The notes: generated from the letters alone by a model not told the origin. A stretch of 8,105 bases of DNA from Thermoanaerobaculum sp964488355 (GCA_964488355.1 CAZAUJ010000024.1:1-8105); one strand, 5' to 3'; counted from the first letter of the stretch, positions 1 to 6,925 are shown. A program made the numbers and translations.

Positions 1-289
1 CAAACGTGATAAAAAACACCATCACCGCCGACAACGCATCCAAACGCAGGGAGAAGTCAACGGAAAATTGCCCCGCCGCGAGCCAGCGGTACATGGTGAG
101 AGTCACGGGGTCGCGGTGAGGGGAGAGGAAAAACTCGCCGAGGGCCACCAACGCCAAAATAAGCGTGAGGCCAATGCTGCCCACGCCCACGGCCGTGGTG
201 GTTTTCTTGGAAAAGCGCAAGGCGCCTGCGAGCAAGATGAGGGCGCCTGCCAGAGGCAAGGCCAGCAGCACCCAGAGATTCGCCAACAC
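1..289 (-). CDS. nuoL: NADH-quinone oxidoreductase subunit L (NuoL), 5' end only
   Basis: This is the N-terminal 96 codons of the large antiporter-like membrane subunit of complex I, which carries proton channels at the far end of the membrane arm. The gene runs off the left edge of the window. I chose the GTG at 289 because a strong GGAGGT site ends five bases before it and it follows the nuoK stop closely. The peptide starts MLANLWVLLALPLAGALILL, a first membrane helix. A second hydrophobic stretch follows at about residues 34-51, then a periplasmic-type loop with MYRWLAAGQFSVDFSLRLDA. That last part resembles the conserved family region in which a 'W...G.f.v.f.lr.DalSavM' pattern precedes the next helix (here LSAVMVFFITF). 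NuoL is preferred over NuoM or NuoN because of its place right after nuoK and this N-terminal pattern. nuoM and nuoN probably follow outside the window. Confidence 0.93.
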   Translation of the reverse strand, partial: MLANLWVLLALPLAGALILLAGALRFSKKTTTAVGVGSIGLTLILALVALGEFFLSPHRDPVTLTMYRWLAAGQFSVDFSLRLDALSAVMVFFITF

Positions 290-299
290 CGCCCACCTC

Positions 300-602
300 C
301 TACCAGCGCATGGCCGACAGCCGATCCACGTCAATCGTTTGCAGCTTGCGGAAAATGGCTACCAGGAGGGCCAAGCCCACGGCCACCTCGGCCGCTGCCA
401 CCGCCATGACGAAAAACACGAAGACCTGGCCTTCCAGGTTTCCCTGAAAGCGGGAGAAAGCCACGAAAGCCACGTTGGCCGCATTGAGCATCACCTCGAT
501 GCCCAGCAGGGTGGCAATGCCGTTGCGGCGCAGGAGCACACCTGCGGCGCCAATGGCAAAGAGCGCGCAGGAAAGCACGAGGTAATGGGTCAGTGTGAGC
601 AT
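300..602 (-). CDS. nuoK: NADH-quinone oxidoreductase subunit K (NuoK)
   Basis: This small membrane subunit of complex I (bacterial counterpart of mitochondrial ND4L) takes part in proton translocation in the membrane arm. It is 100 residues, the usual length for the family, with three hydrophobic helices at about residues 5-23, 29-49 and 59-85. The two membrane glutamates known to matter in the E. coli protein fall at the same numbers here: Glu36 in GIEVMLNAAN and Glu72 in AAAEVAVGLA. The ATG at 602 is preceded by a GAGGA site inside the 3' end of nuoJ, and only one base separates it from the nuoJ stop. The gene ends with TAG at 302-300, and the nuoL ribosome binding site overlaps that stop by one base, which suggests translational coupling. 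No missing key residues were seen. Confidence 0.97.
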   Translation of the reverse strand: MLTLTHYLVLSCALFAIGAAGVLLRRNGIATLLGIEVMLNAANVAFVAFSRFQGNLEGQVFVFFVMAVAAAEVAVGLALLVAIFRKLQTIDVDRLSAMRW

Positions 603-603
603 G

Positions 604-1095
604 TCAGTGCTTCCTCTTAACTAGGACCAAGGCCCCAACCAGACTGGCCAACAGCACCACCGACACCAGCTCGAAGGCAAAAAGATGGGGACCAACTAAG
701 AGCCTGCCCAAAGCCTTGGTGGTGTTGCCGGCTGCCGTCAAGTCAGCGGGCGGCTGTTGCAGGCCGCGGAAGAGGAACAACCCGCCCAGGGCAAGGGAAA
801 AGACCAGGGTCAAACCCAGAACCTTTTGGATTGGCCGTGGGTTTTCCTCGCCGCTGACCGTGGGCGCACCTAGCAACATAACCACAAAGAGAAACAGGAC
901 CAAAATGGCGCCAGCGTAGATCAGCACCTGCGCGCCAGCAAGAAAGTCCGCCCCGGCCAGGGCAAAGGTCACCGCCACGCAAAAAAACGTGACGATAAGG
1001 GAAAGCACATTGACCACGGGGTTGCGGTGGGTTACGGCCACCAAGGCAGAAACGATGGCTGCTGCCGCCGTGAGGTAAAAAACAATCACTTCCAT
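604..1095 (-). CDS. nuoJ: NADH-quinone oxidoreductase subunit J (NuoJ)
   Basis: This is the membrane subunit of complex I equivalent to mitochondrial ND6. It is 163 residues, within the normal bacterial range. The family hallmark is the third helix, AGAQVLIYAGAILVLFLFVV at about residues 53-72, which in solved complex I structures contains the flexible pi-bulge helix linked to coupling. About five hydrophobic segments are visible: residues 2-22, 28-48, 53-74, roughly 91-109 and 138-158. The C-terminus is basic (VKRKH). The start is the ATG at 1095, nine bases after the nuoH stop, with a G-rich stretch (AGGGGG) as a modest ribosome binding site. In most nuo operons nuoI lies between nuoH and nuoJ. 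There is no room for it here, and the reading frames on both sides are intact to their normal ends. Confidence 0.96.
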   Translation of the reverse strand: MEVIVFYLTAAAAIVSALVAVTHRNPVVNVLSLIVTFFCVAVTFALAGADFLAGAQVLIYAGAILVLFLFVVMLLGAPTVSGEENPRPIQKVLGLTLVFSLALGGLFLFRGLQQPPADLTAAGNTTKALGRLLVGPHLFAFELVSVVLLASLVGALVLVKRKH

Positions 1096-1104
1096 GGCCG
1101 CCCC

Positions 1105-2133
1105 CTAGAGCCATCCCTGGGTGAGCGCCACGCTCACCCACAGCAAGTTAAGCAAAGCCAAGGGAATGAGCCCCTTCCAGCCCAAGCGCATGAGCTGGTC
1201 GTAGCGGAAACGCGGCAGCGTCCAGCGCACCCAAACGAAAAGCCACAGGAGCACGGCCACCTTGGCCATGAAGACACCCAGCGAAAGGACCAAACCCAGC
1301 CACCCGTCTGGCAGTCTCACCCCAGGCAGCTGCCAGCCGCCCAGGTAAAGGGTGGTGGCCAGGGCGGAAACGGTGGTCATGTTGATGTACTCGGACATCA
1401 TGAAGGCGGCAAACTTCATGGAGGAAAACTCCACGTGGTAGCCCGCCACCAACTCGTTCTCCGCTTCTGCCAAGTCGAAGGGCAAGCGGTTGGTTTCGGC
1501 AAAAGCAGCCACCAGGAACACCAAAAAGCCGGGAACCTGAGGTACGGCGTTCCAGAGCTTGGCTTGGTGTTCCACCACCGCCGTCAAGCGCAAATCACCG
1601 CTGGCCAGAAGTACCCCCAGCACGGCCAGTGTCATGGCCAGTTCGTAGGAGATCAGCTGCGCCGACGAGCGCAGCCCACCCAGCAGGGAGTACTTGTTAT
1701 TGGAGGCCCAACCAGCCACCACGATGCCATACACGGAAATCGAGGAGAGAGCCAAAAGGTAAAGAACGCCGATGTTCAGATGGGGAGCAACCATTAGATC
1801 GCCCAGCGGCACGCCAAAGACCGACACCCCCTCACCCCGGGCGAATGGAATGACAATGAAGGTGGAAAGGGCAACGAACACCGCCACCGCTGGCGCCAGG
1901 AAATAAAGCCCTTTGGACACATGCGCAGGGGTCACATCTTCTTTGAACAGCAGCTTAACCGCGTCGGCCACGGGCTGCAACAAGCCCCAAGGACCCACGC
2001 GGTTGGGCCCCAGCCGGTCTTGAACGAAGGCAGCGCCACGGCGCTCCACCCACACCATCACCGGCACGATGGTCAGCAGCATGCCAGCAATAACCGCTAA
2101 TTTGAACGCGGCAACTCCCACTTCAGCCCACAT
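1105..2133 (-). CDS. nuoH: NADH-quinone oxidoreductase subunit H (NuoH)
   Basis: This is the membrane subunit (ND1 equivalent) that anchors the peripheral arm and forms much of the quinone-binding chamber. I place the start at the ATG at 2133, giving 342 residues, a normal length. A GGGAG site lies seven bases upstream, and the peptide starts MWAEVGVAAFKLAVIAGMLL. A longer open frame extends upstream, but it is only the shadow of nuoG. Conserved family signatures are clear: WVERRGAAFVQDRLGPNRVGP (first cytoplasmic loop), LLQPVADAVKLLFKED, WASNNKYSLLGGLRSSAQLI, and AETNRLPFDLAEAENELVAG, which is the acidic loop contacting the quinone cavity. Eight or so membrane helices follow the family pattern. 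The start overlaps the 3' end of nuoG by 11 bases, so translation is probably coupled. The usual next gene, nuoI, is absent. Confidence 0.97.
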   Translation of the reverse strand: MWAEVGVAAFKLAVIAGMLLTIVPVMVWVERRGAAFVQDRLGPNRVGPWGLLQPVADAVKLLFKEDVTPAHVSKGLYFLAPAVAVFVALSTFIVIPFARGEGVSVFGVPLGDLMVAPHLNIGVLYLLALSSISVYGIVVAGWASNNKYSLLGGLRSSAQLISYELAMTLAVLGVLLASGDLRLTAVVEHQAKLWNAVPQVPGFLVFLVAAFAETNRLPFDLAEAENELVAGYHVEFSSMKFAAFMMSEYINMTTVSALATTLYLGGWQLPGVRLPDGWLGLVLSLGVFMAKVAVLLWLFVWVRWTLPRFRYDQLMRLGWKGLIPLALLNLLWVSVALTQGWL

Positions 2134-3718
2134 GTTGGCGCTCCCGATACGAGTTCTCCTGCAAGCCGCCCAGCTCTTCCCAAGAAAGCCCGCAAAAGGC
2201 GCCTTCTTCCCCGGCCAAGCGCGCGAAGACGTCCGCCGGTGAGAGGTTCGCCAGCTGGCCGAGGCCCAGGGCCTTGGCGAGCAACACAAGCACCTGCCAC
2301 AGGGGCCTGGACTCGGCCGCGGGGGCGACGGCCGCTTGGAAACGCTGTACCCTGCCGGTGGAGGAGGTGAAGGTGCCTTCGTTGGAGGCCAGAGAGGCCG
2401 TGGGAAGCACCCAGGTCACCGCGTCCAGCAAGGGGCTGGCGAGGCGAGCCATGGCCACCGCCGGGCCCACCTTGACCAGCTGGACCGCTTCCTCGCTGGC
2501 GAGGAAGGGGTGGGCCTGGGGATCGAGGATGACGGTCAGGTCCGCAGCACCGTAGAGAAAGCGCGCCAAACCCTCCTCATCCACGCAGGAAAGCCCCAGT
2601 TTCTTGGCCCCCTCGCTGTTGGGCAGTGCCGTTTCCGCGTAAAGCCATTGGCGCCGGCCGTTTTTCATCTTGCGTGGCTCGCCAGGGTAGGTGGGCAGCA
2701 CCAGCTCGCCTTTCAGCTGTCGAGTGAAAATCTCCCGGGCGAGGTACAGCTCCTCGTTGGACATGGTGCCTGAGGCGACCACCCGCAGGGTCCGGGCGGC
2801 TTTCAGGTCCAAGGCCAGGGCTCGCAGGAGCTCTTCCCAGGACAAGCGCTGCCAGCCATCCTTGGTGCGGCGTTGGGGGTGGGTCACGTCTTGCCGGTTG
2901 AGGGACTCGGCTAGGAAGCGACCGGAGTCGCACAGCCAGGTAGCGTTGATATCCGGGTTTTCCCGCGGCGTAAAGCGGTAGACGATACGCTCGTGGTGGT
3001 CGATCCAAATGTTGCAGCCAATGGAGCAGCCAGGGCACACGGATGGGGTGGAAACGAGCTTCCACGCGCGCTTGCGAAAGCGGAACTCCCGCACGGTGAG
3101 GGCACCAACCGGACACACGTCCGCCGCGCAGGCGGAAAAGGGGTCGTCAAAGGGCTTGCCATCAAAGGTGTCGATGAAGGCGGAGTTGCCGCGGCTCTTG
3201 TACGTGAGGGCCCAGGTTTCGGAGATTTCTTGGGTGAAGCGAATACAGCGGGAGCAATGGATACAACGGTTCTGGTTTTGGATAACGTGGGGGCCCAGGA
3301 GCCTGCGCTCCAACCCGGGGAAGGTACGGCGCGTTTCCAGCATTCCCGAGGCGAAATTCCCCCGCTGCTCGCTCATGGCATGGTCCTGCAGCAGGCACTC
3401 GCCCGCCTGGTCGCACACGGGACAGTCGAGGGGATGGTTGGCGAGGAGAAACTCCATCACCGCTTCCCGTGCTTCCTTGACCCGCTTGGAGGTGGCGGAC
3501 CTTACCACCATGCCGTCGGCGGCAGGCGTGGCGCAGGCAATGGCTAGCCGGGGCTGGCCCTCGATTTCCACCATGCAAATGCGGCACTGCCCCACGACTT
3601 GAAGGTAAGGGTGATAGCAAAAGTAAGGAATCTCGATGCCCGCCAGGCGAGCCGCCTCGATAAGGTTGGTGCCCTGGGGCACCTCAACTTCCCGACCGTC
3701 AATGGTGAGCTTGGGCAT
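2123..3718 (-). CDS. nuoG: NADH-quinone oxidoreductase subunit G (NuoG), short form with N7 site
   Basis: This is the largest peripheral subunit of complex I and carries electrons from NuoF towards the quinone site. The ATG at 3718 has a GGAGG site nine bases upstream and gives 531 residues; the E. coli protein is about 900. All N-terminal cluster ligands are present: Cys34, 45, 48 and 62 ([2Fe-2S] N1b); His95 with Cys99, 102 and 108 (N5); Cys152, 155, 158 and 202 (N4). Cys228, 231, 235 and 263 form CX2CX3CX27C, the spacing of the off-path [4Fe-4S] site N7 found in only some bacteria. After residue 270 comes a shortened, catalytically inactive molybdopterin-oxidoreductase-like domain. Its C-terminal signature is visible as WVLPTASLASNEGTFTSSTG at about 434-453, so the shortening is internal rather than a lost 3' end. 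An additional cysteine, Cys197, sits in FSACAADVCP. The stop overlaps the nuoH start. Confidence 0.96.
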   Translation of the reverse strand: MPKLTIDGREVEVPQGTNLIEAARLAGIEIPYFCYHPYLQVVGQCRICMVEIEGQPRLAIACATPAADGMVVRSATSKRVKEAREAVMEFLLANHPLDCPVCDQAGECLLQDHAMSEQRGNFASGMLETRRTFPGLERRLLGPHVIQNQNRCIHCSRCIRFTQEISETWALTYKSRGNSAFIDTFDGKPFDDPFSACAADVCPVGALTVREFRFRKRAWKLVSTPSVCPGCSIGCNIWIDHHERIVYRFTPRENPDINATWLCDSGRFLAESLNRQDVTHPQRRTKDGWQRLSWEELLRALALDLKAARTLRVVASGTMSNEELYLAREIFTRQLKGELVLPTYPGEPRKMKNGRRQWLYAETALPNSEGAKKLGLSCVDEEGLARFLYGAADLTVILDPQAHPFLASEEAVQLVKVGPAVAMARLASPLLDAVTWVLPTASLASNEGTFTSSTGRVQRFQAAVAPAAESRPLWQVLVLLAKALGLGQLANLSPADVFARLAGEEGAFCGLSWEELGGLQENSYRERQHVG

Positions 3719-3723
3719 GGCGG

Positions 3724-5037
3724 TTAGCCTCCGAAACGCACGTCCTTGCCCGCCCACGGCATCACCGGCAGCTTCTTGGGCGGCAACGGCTTGGCGACGG
3801 CAAGGGCCTGCTCGAATTCGTGCCGGAACTTGCGTACCAAGCTAGAAATGGGCAGGGCGTAGGCATCACCCAGGGGGCAAATGGTCATTCCTTGGGATGA
3901 GTACTGGCAAATGCGCAGCAGCTGGTCAGCATCCGAGGGGTGACCGTGACCTTGGGTCAGGCGGGTGAGAATGTCTAGGCACCAGTCGGAGCCCTCGCGG
4001 CAGGGGGTGCACTGGCCGCAGGACTCGTGGGCGTAAAAGTGCGCCAGATTGCGCGCCACCCGCACCATATCCACCGTGTCGTCCATGACGATCACGCCGC
4101 CGGAACCCAGCATGGTGCCGGCGGTGGCGCAGGCGTCAAAATCCGCCGCCACATCCACCTCGTCAGCGGTAAGCACTGGGGCGGAGGAGCCTCCGGGGAA
4201 AAAGGCCTTAAGCTTGCGGCCGTTGCGTATGCCACCGGCGTGTTCGTAAATGATCTCGCGGAAGCTCACCCCCAGGGGAAGCTCGTAAACCCCCGGGCGG
4301 TTCACGTGACCGGAAACGCAGAAAAGCTTGGGTCCTGTGTTCTTGGGACGGCCAATGGAGGCGAACCACTTGGCTCCTCGGGTAAGGATATGCGGCAGGC
4401 AGGCCAACGTTTCCACGTTGTTCACCACCGTCGGTTTGCCAAAGACACCGACCACGGCGGGGAAAGGGGGCTTCAAGCGTGGAAAACCTCGCTTGCCCTC
4501 CAGCGACTCGATGAGGGCCGTTTCCTCGCCGCAGATGTAGGCGCCGGCCCCGCGGTGGACCCACACGTCCAGGTCGTAGCCCGTGTTGAGGATGTCCTTG
4601 CCCAGGAAACCCTTGGCCCGTGCCTGGGCAACGGCCTCCTCCAGAATATGGGCCCAACGGAAGAACTCGCCGCGAATGTAGATATACGCGGCGTGTGCGC
4701 CGATGGCGTACGAGGCGATGGCGATGCCCTCCAGCACCATCTGCGGGTCGTACTCGATGATTTCCCGATCCTTGAAGGTGCCCGGTTCCGATTCGTCCGC
4801 GTTGCAGATTAGGTACTTGGGTCCCGGGTGGTCCTTGGGCACGAAGCTCCACTTCCGGCCGGTGGGGAAGCCTGCGCCGCCGCGCCCGCGCAGCTCGGAA
4901 TCGATCACCTCTTGGATGACCGCTTCCGGGGGCATGGTCAGGGCTTTCTTGAAGCCCTCCCAGCCTCCAAACCGTAGGTAGGTTTCGATGTCCCGCGAGT
5001 TGGGCACGCCCCGCGCTCGCAACAGTACCGGTTCCAT
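3724..5037 (-). CDS. nuoF: NADH-quinone oxidoreductase subunit F (NuoF)
   Basis: This is the NADH-oxidising flavoprotein of complex I. It binds NADH and FMN and passes electrons to the [4Fe-4S] cluster N3. It is 437 residues, close to the family norm. The glycine-rich nucleotide loop RGRGGAGFPTGRKWSF lies at about residues 50-65, followed by the FMN motif CNADESEPGTFKDR at 78-91 and GAGAYICGEETALIESLEGK further on. Cluster N3 is ligated by Cys340, 343 and 346 (ESCGQCTPCREG) and Cys387 (TICPLGDA). I chose the ATG at 5037 because the peptide MEPVLLRARGV aligns with the usual start and GGAGGG lies about nine bases upstream. A longer in-frame extension to 5154 lies inside nuoE and is arginine- and glycine-rich junk. 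Two bases separate this start from the nuoE stop, and five bases lie between its own stop and the nuoG start. Confidence 0.98.
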   Translation of the reverse strand: MEPVLLRARGVPNSRDIETYLRFGGWEGFKKALTMPPEAVIQEVIDSELRGRGGAGFPTGRKWSFVPKDHPGPKYLICNADESEPGTFKDREIIEYDPQMVLEGIAIASYAIGAHAAYIYIRGEFFRWAHILEEAVAQARAKGFLGKDILNTGYDLDVWVHRGAGAYICGEETALIESLEGKRGFPRLKPPFPAVVGVFGKPTVVNNVETLACLPHILTRGAKWFASIGRPKNTGPKLFCVSGHVNRPGVYELPLGVSFREIIYEHAGGIRNGRKLKAFFPGGSSAPVLTADEVDVAADFDACATAGTMLGSGGVIVMDDTVDMVRVARNLAHFYAHESCGQCTPCREGSDWCLDILTRLTQGHGHPSDADQLLRICQYSSQGMTICPLGDAYALPISSLVRKFRHEFEQALAVAKPLPPKKLPVMPWAGKDVRFGG

Positions 5038-5039
5038 GG

Positions 5040-5564
5040 TCAATGGCCCTCCGCCAGCCGTTGCAGCAGCTCGTCCAGCTTTTCGGGGGTCATGTTCTCG
5101 TAATACTCTTCGTTCACCTGCAGCACCGGTGCCCCGCCGCAGGCCCCCAAGCACTCCACGCCCACCAGCTGGAAGTGGCCGTCAGGGGTTTTTTCGCCGA
5201 AGTCGATACCCAGCCGGTTCTTAATGTGCTGAGCCAGTTCCCTGGCACCGCAAAGCTCGCAGGAAAGGGTCACGCAGAGCTGCAAAAGGTAGCGGGCGGG
5301 AGGCTCGCGGTGGAACATGGTGTAAAAGCTCACCACGCCTTCCACGAACGCTGGGCTTTCCCCCAGCCGCTCGGCCACCGCCTCGATCACCCCGGCCGAG
5401 ATCCAGCCGTAGCGCTTCTGGCACAACCACAGCACCGGAAGCATGGCCGCCCGACGGGTGGGGTAGCGTTGGAGGATTTCTGCTATGCGCTGCTCCATTA
5501 CCTGGTCGAAGGTGACCTTTTGCAGCTTCTCTGGGCTTTCCGCCAGGACCGGTTGCGGAATCAC
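5040..5564 (-). CDS. nuoE: NADH-quinone oxidoreductase subunit E (NuoE)
   Basis: This thioredoxin-fold subunit of the NADH dehydrogenase module holds the [2Fe-2S] cluster N1a next to the flavin of NuoF. It is 174 residues, a normal length. The four ligands are Cys97 and Cys102 (LCVTLSCELCG, a CX4C pair) and Cys138 and Cys142 (VECLGACGGAPVLQVNE, a CX3C pair). The N-terminal helical bundle typical of the family is present, including a QKRYGWIS and VEGVVSFYTMFH pattern. The start is a GTG at 5564, supported by a very strong GGGGAGGTGA site upstream. It overlaps the nuoA stop in the four-base arrangement GTGA. A third cysteine, Cys105, sits three residues after ligand Cys102, where many relatives have a non-cysteine residue. 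In standard operons nuoB, nuoC and nuoD come between nuoA and nuoE; here they are missing. Confidence 0.97.
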   Translation of the reverse strand: MIPQPVLAESPEKLQKVTFDQVMEQRIAEILQRYPTRRAAMLPVLWLCQKRYGWISAGVIEAVAERLGESPAFVEGVVSFYTMFHREPPARYLLQLCVTLSCELCGARELAQHIKNRLGIDFGEKTPDGHFQLVGVECLGACGGAPVLQVNEEYYENMTPEKLDELLQRLAEGH

Positions 5565-5950
5565 TGCTCACCTCCCCGGCGGGACCAATCGAAGGCCCCT
5601 TCCCGCCAGAGGTAGACGTAGCCAATGGTCACCAAGAGCAGAAAGATCAGGCCGTCCCACAGCACCAACGTGTTGCCCTCAGCCAGGAGGTCACGAACCG
5701 AAACCGCCCACGGGTAAAGGAAAGCCACCTCCACGTCGAACACGATGAACACCATGGCCACCACGAAGAACTTCACGGAAACCCGCGTGCGGGAGGCGTC
5801 GATGAGCAGCATGCCGCTCTCGTAGGGCTCCAGCTTGCGCCGGTGAGCCAGCTTGCCGCGGCCTAGAAGGGCCGAAAGGCCCACCACCGCTGCGGCCATA
5901 GTGGCGGCAAAGGCCAGGCTAATAAGCACGGGTACGTACTGGGCGGTCAT
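5561..5950 (-). CDS. nuoA: NADH-quinone oxidoreductase subunit A (NuoA)
   Basis: This small membrane subunit (ND3 equivalent) sits at the junction of the membrane and peripheral arms near the quinone channel. It is 129 residues with three hydrophobic helices at about 6-29, 60-81 and 97-115. The long loop between helices 1 and 2 carries LEPYESGM at 40-47. This is the loop whose cysteine in mitochondrial ND3 marks the active/deactive transition; here that position is serine, as in many bacteria. Helix 2 ends in the conserved FDVEVAFLYPWA with acidic residues Asp72 and Glu74. The ATG at 5950 is preceded by AGGGGGA, and a promoter-like sequence lies 34-62 bases upstream, so this is very likely the first gene of the operon. 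Its TGA stop overlaps the GTG start of nuoE. Confidence 0.97.
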   Translation of the reverse strand: MTAQYVPVLISLAFAATMAAAVVGLSALLGRGKLAHRRKLEPYESGMLLIDASRTRVSVKFFVVAMVFIVFDVEVAFLYPWAVSVRDLLAEGNTLVLWDGLIFLLLVTIGYVYLWREGAFDWSRRGGEQ

Positions 5951-5953
5951 GGG

Positions 5954-5960
5954 TCCCCCT
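5954..5960 (-). promoter_or_regulatory. Ribosome binding site of nuoA
   Basis: Read on the minus strand this is AGGGGGA, three bases before the nuoA ATG. It is purine-rich and close to the Shine-Dalgarno consensus, though the spacing is short. It supports the chosen nuoA start. Confidence 0.6.
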
Positions 5961-5983
5961 CGTGCCCAAATTCACAACCGCGA

Positions 5984-6012
5984 ATCCTACGTGGTATTCC
6001 CCTAGCCGTCAA
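5984..6012 (-). promoter_or_regulatory. Putative sigma70-type promoter of the nuo operon
   Basis: On the minus strand TTGACG (6012-6007) is followed, after exactly 17 bases, by TAGGAT (5989-5984). These match the TTGACA and TATAAT consensus at five and four of six positions. Transcription would start near 5977, giving a leader of about 27 bases before the nuoA ATG. The location directly upstream of the first gene and inside the divergent intergenic region fits well. It is inferred from sequence only. Confidence 0.6.
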
Positions 6013-6090
6013 GCTCGGCCCGGTCCCGGAGAAAGCAAGTCATGCGTGAATGGGGCAGCGATGGGCGGCCGGCTGGTCCCGAGCATGGCG

Positions 6091-6096
6091 TAGAAT
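6091..6096 (+). promoter_or_regulatory. Possible -10 element for mazG (leaderless start)
   Basis: TAGAAT matches the TATAAT consensus at five of six positions and ends eight bases before the mazG ATG at 6105. Initiation seven or so bases downstream would put the 5' end almost on the start codon, giving a leaderless mRNA. This would explain why no Shine-Dalgarno sequence precedes that ATG. No recognisable -35 hexamer lies at 16-18 bases upstream, which lowers confidence. Confidence 0.35.
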
Positions 6097-6104
6097 ACCC
6101 GCCC

Positions 6105-6893
6105 ATGAGCGAGCAACACCCCATGGACGCCTTGCGTGCCCTATGCGCCCGTCTGCGCGCGCCCGATGGCTGCCCCTGGGATCGGGAGCAAACCCTGGAC
6201 GATCTGTGCACCTACATCGTGGAGGAGGCCCACGAGGTGGTGGATGCCATTGCCGGCGGCGAGCCGCAGCACCTGCGGGAGGAGCTGGGCGATTTGCTGT
6301 TCCAGATTGTTTTTGCTGCCCACATGGCCCAGGAGCAGGGCTGGTTCGACCTTCTGGACGTGGTTCGCTTCGTCCATGCCAAGATGGTGGCTCGCCATCC
6401 GCACGTCTTCGGTGATGCGCGCGTGGCCACCGCCCAACAGGTGGTGGAAAACTGGGAGCGGCTTAAAAAGAAGGAAAAAGGCCAGGGCGCTCTCGCCGGT
6501 GTTCCGGCCAGCTTGCCCGCGCTTTTGAAGGCCTTGCGCATGACGGAAAAGGCGGCGGCGCTGGGTTTCGATTGGCAAAAGCCGCAGGAGGTGCTGGCCA
6601 AGGTGCGGGAAGAGGTGGAGGAGCTGGCGCGGGTGGTGGATGGAACTGGGCAGGAAGGTGAGCAGGAGAGGATTCGCGAGGAGTTGGGCGACGTGCTTTT
6701 CGCCATGGCCAACGTGGCTCGCCACCTGGGGGTGGACCCGGAAGCGGCCCTGCAGGCTGCCAACCACAAGTTCCAGCACCGCTTTGCTGCCATGGAGAAG
6801 CTGGCCGCCGCTCGCGGACAAAGCTTGGAAAACCTCTCTCTCGCCGAGTTGGACGCCCTCTGGGACCAAGCCAAAAGCCAAGAGCGCGTTTGA
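6105..6893 (+). CDS. mazG: Nucleoside triphosphate pyrophosphohydrolase MazG
   Basis: MazG hydrolyses NTPs and dNTPs to the monophosphate plus pyrophosphate, cleaning the nucleotide pool; in E. coli it also affects ppGpp levels. From the ATG at 6105 the protein is 262 residues, matching the roughly 263-residue E. coli enzyme, with the two tandem MazG domains of the long form. The first has RAPDGCPWDREQT at about 18-30, then EEAHEVVD at 40-47 and EELGDLLFQ at 59-67, the metal-binding EEXXE plus EXXD pattern. The second has REEVEEL followed by REELGDVLFAMANVARHLG and NHKFQHRF. An in-frame ATG at 6042 has a better ribosome binding site (GGAG) but would add 21 residues with no family resemblance, so I prefer 6105. 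The gene diverges from nuoA and shares its upstream region. Two further in-frame possibilities (Met7 at 6123, or 6042) cannot be excluded. Confidence 0.95.
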   Translation: MSEQHPMDALRALCARLRAPDGCPWDREQTLDDLCTYIVEEAHEVVDAIAGGEPQHLREELGDLLFQIVFAAHMAQEQGWFDLLDVVRFVHAKMVARHPHVFGDARVATAQQVVENWERLKKKEKGQGALAGVPASLPALLKALRMTEKAAALGFDWQKPQEVLAKVREEVEELARVVDGTGQEGEQERIREELGDVLFAMANVARHLGVDPEAALQAANHKFQHRFAAMEKLAAARGQSLENLSLAELDALWDQAKSQERV

Positions 6894-6925
6894 AGCAACG
6901 CAGAAACGAAGCCGGAGAAGTGGCA

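Noticed and set aside
1096..1104. A hidden or degraded nuoI between nuoH and nuoJ
   Set aside because: Only nine bases separate the two genes and both neighbours have normal ends. No CXXCXXCXXXCP ferredoxin pattern occurs outside NuoG.
1105..2289. Longer nuoH starting at 2289
   Set aside because: The 52-residue extension is the out-of-frame shadow of the nuoG 3' end; the ATG at 2133 starts the first membrane helix and has a GGGAG site.
4027..4812. A 261-codon open frame on the plus strand opposite nuoF
   Set aside because: It lies entirely antisense to a clearly conserved nuoF, is rich in His, Gly and Ala as expected of a GC-rich shadow, and has no domain motif. The same applies to the plus-strand frames at 1027-1797, 2993-3602 and 5043-5615.
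3724..5154. Longer nuoF starting at 5154
   Set aside because: The additional 39 residues overlap the nuoE coding region and are low-complexity Arg/Gly/Ala; the ATG at 5037 has a ribosome binding site and matches the family start.
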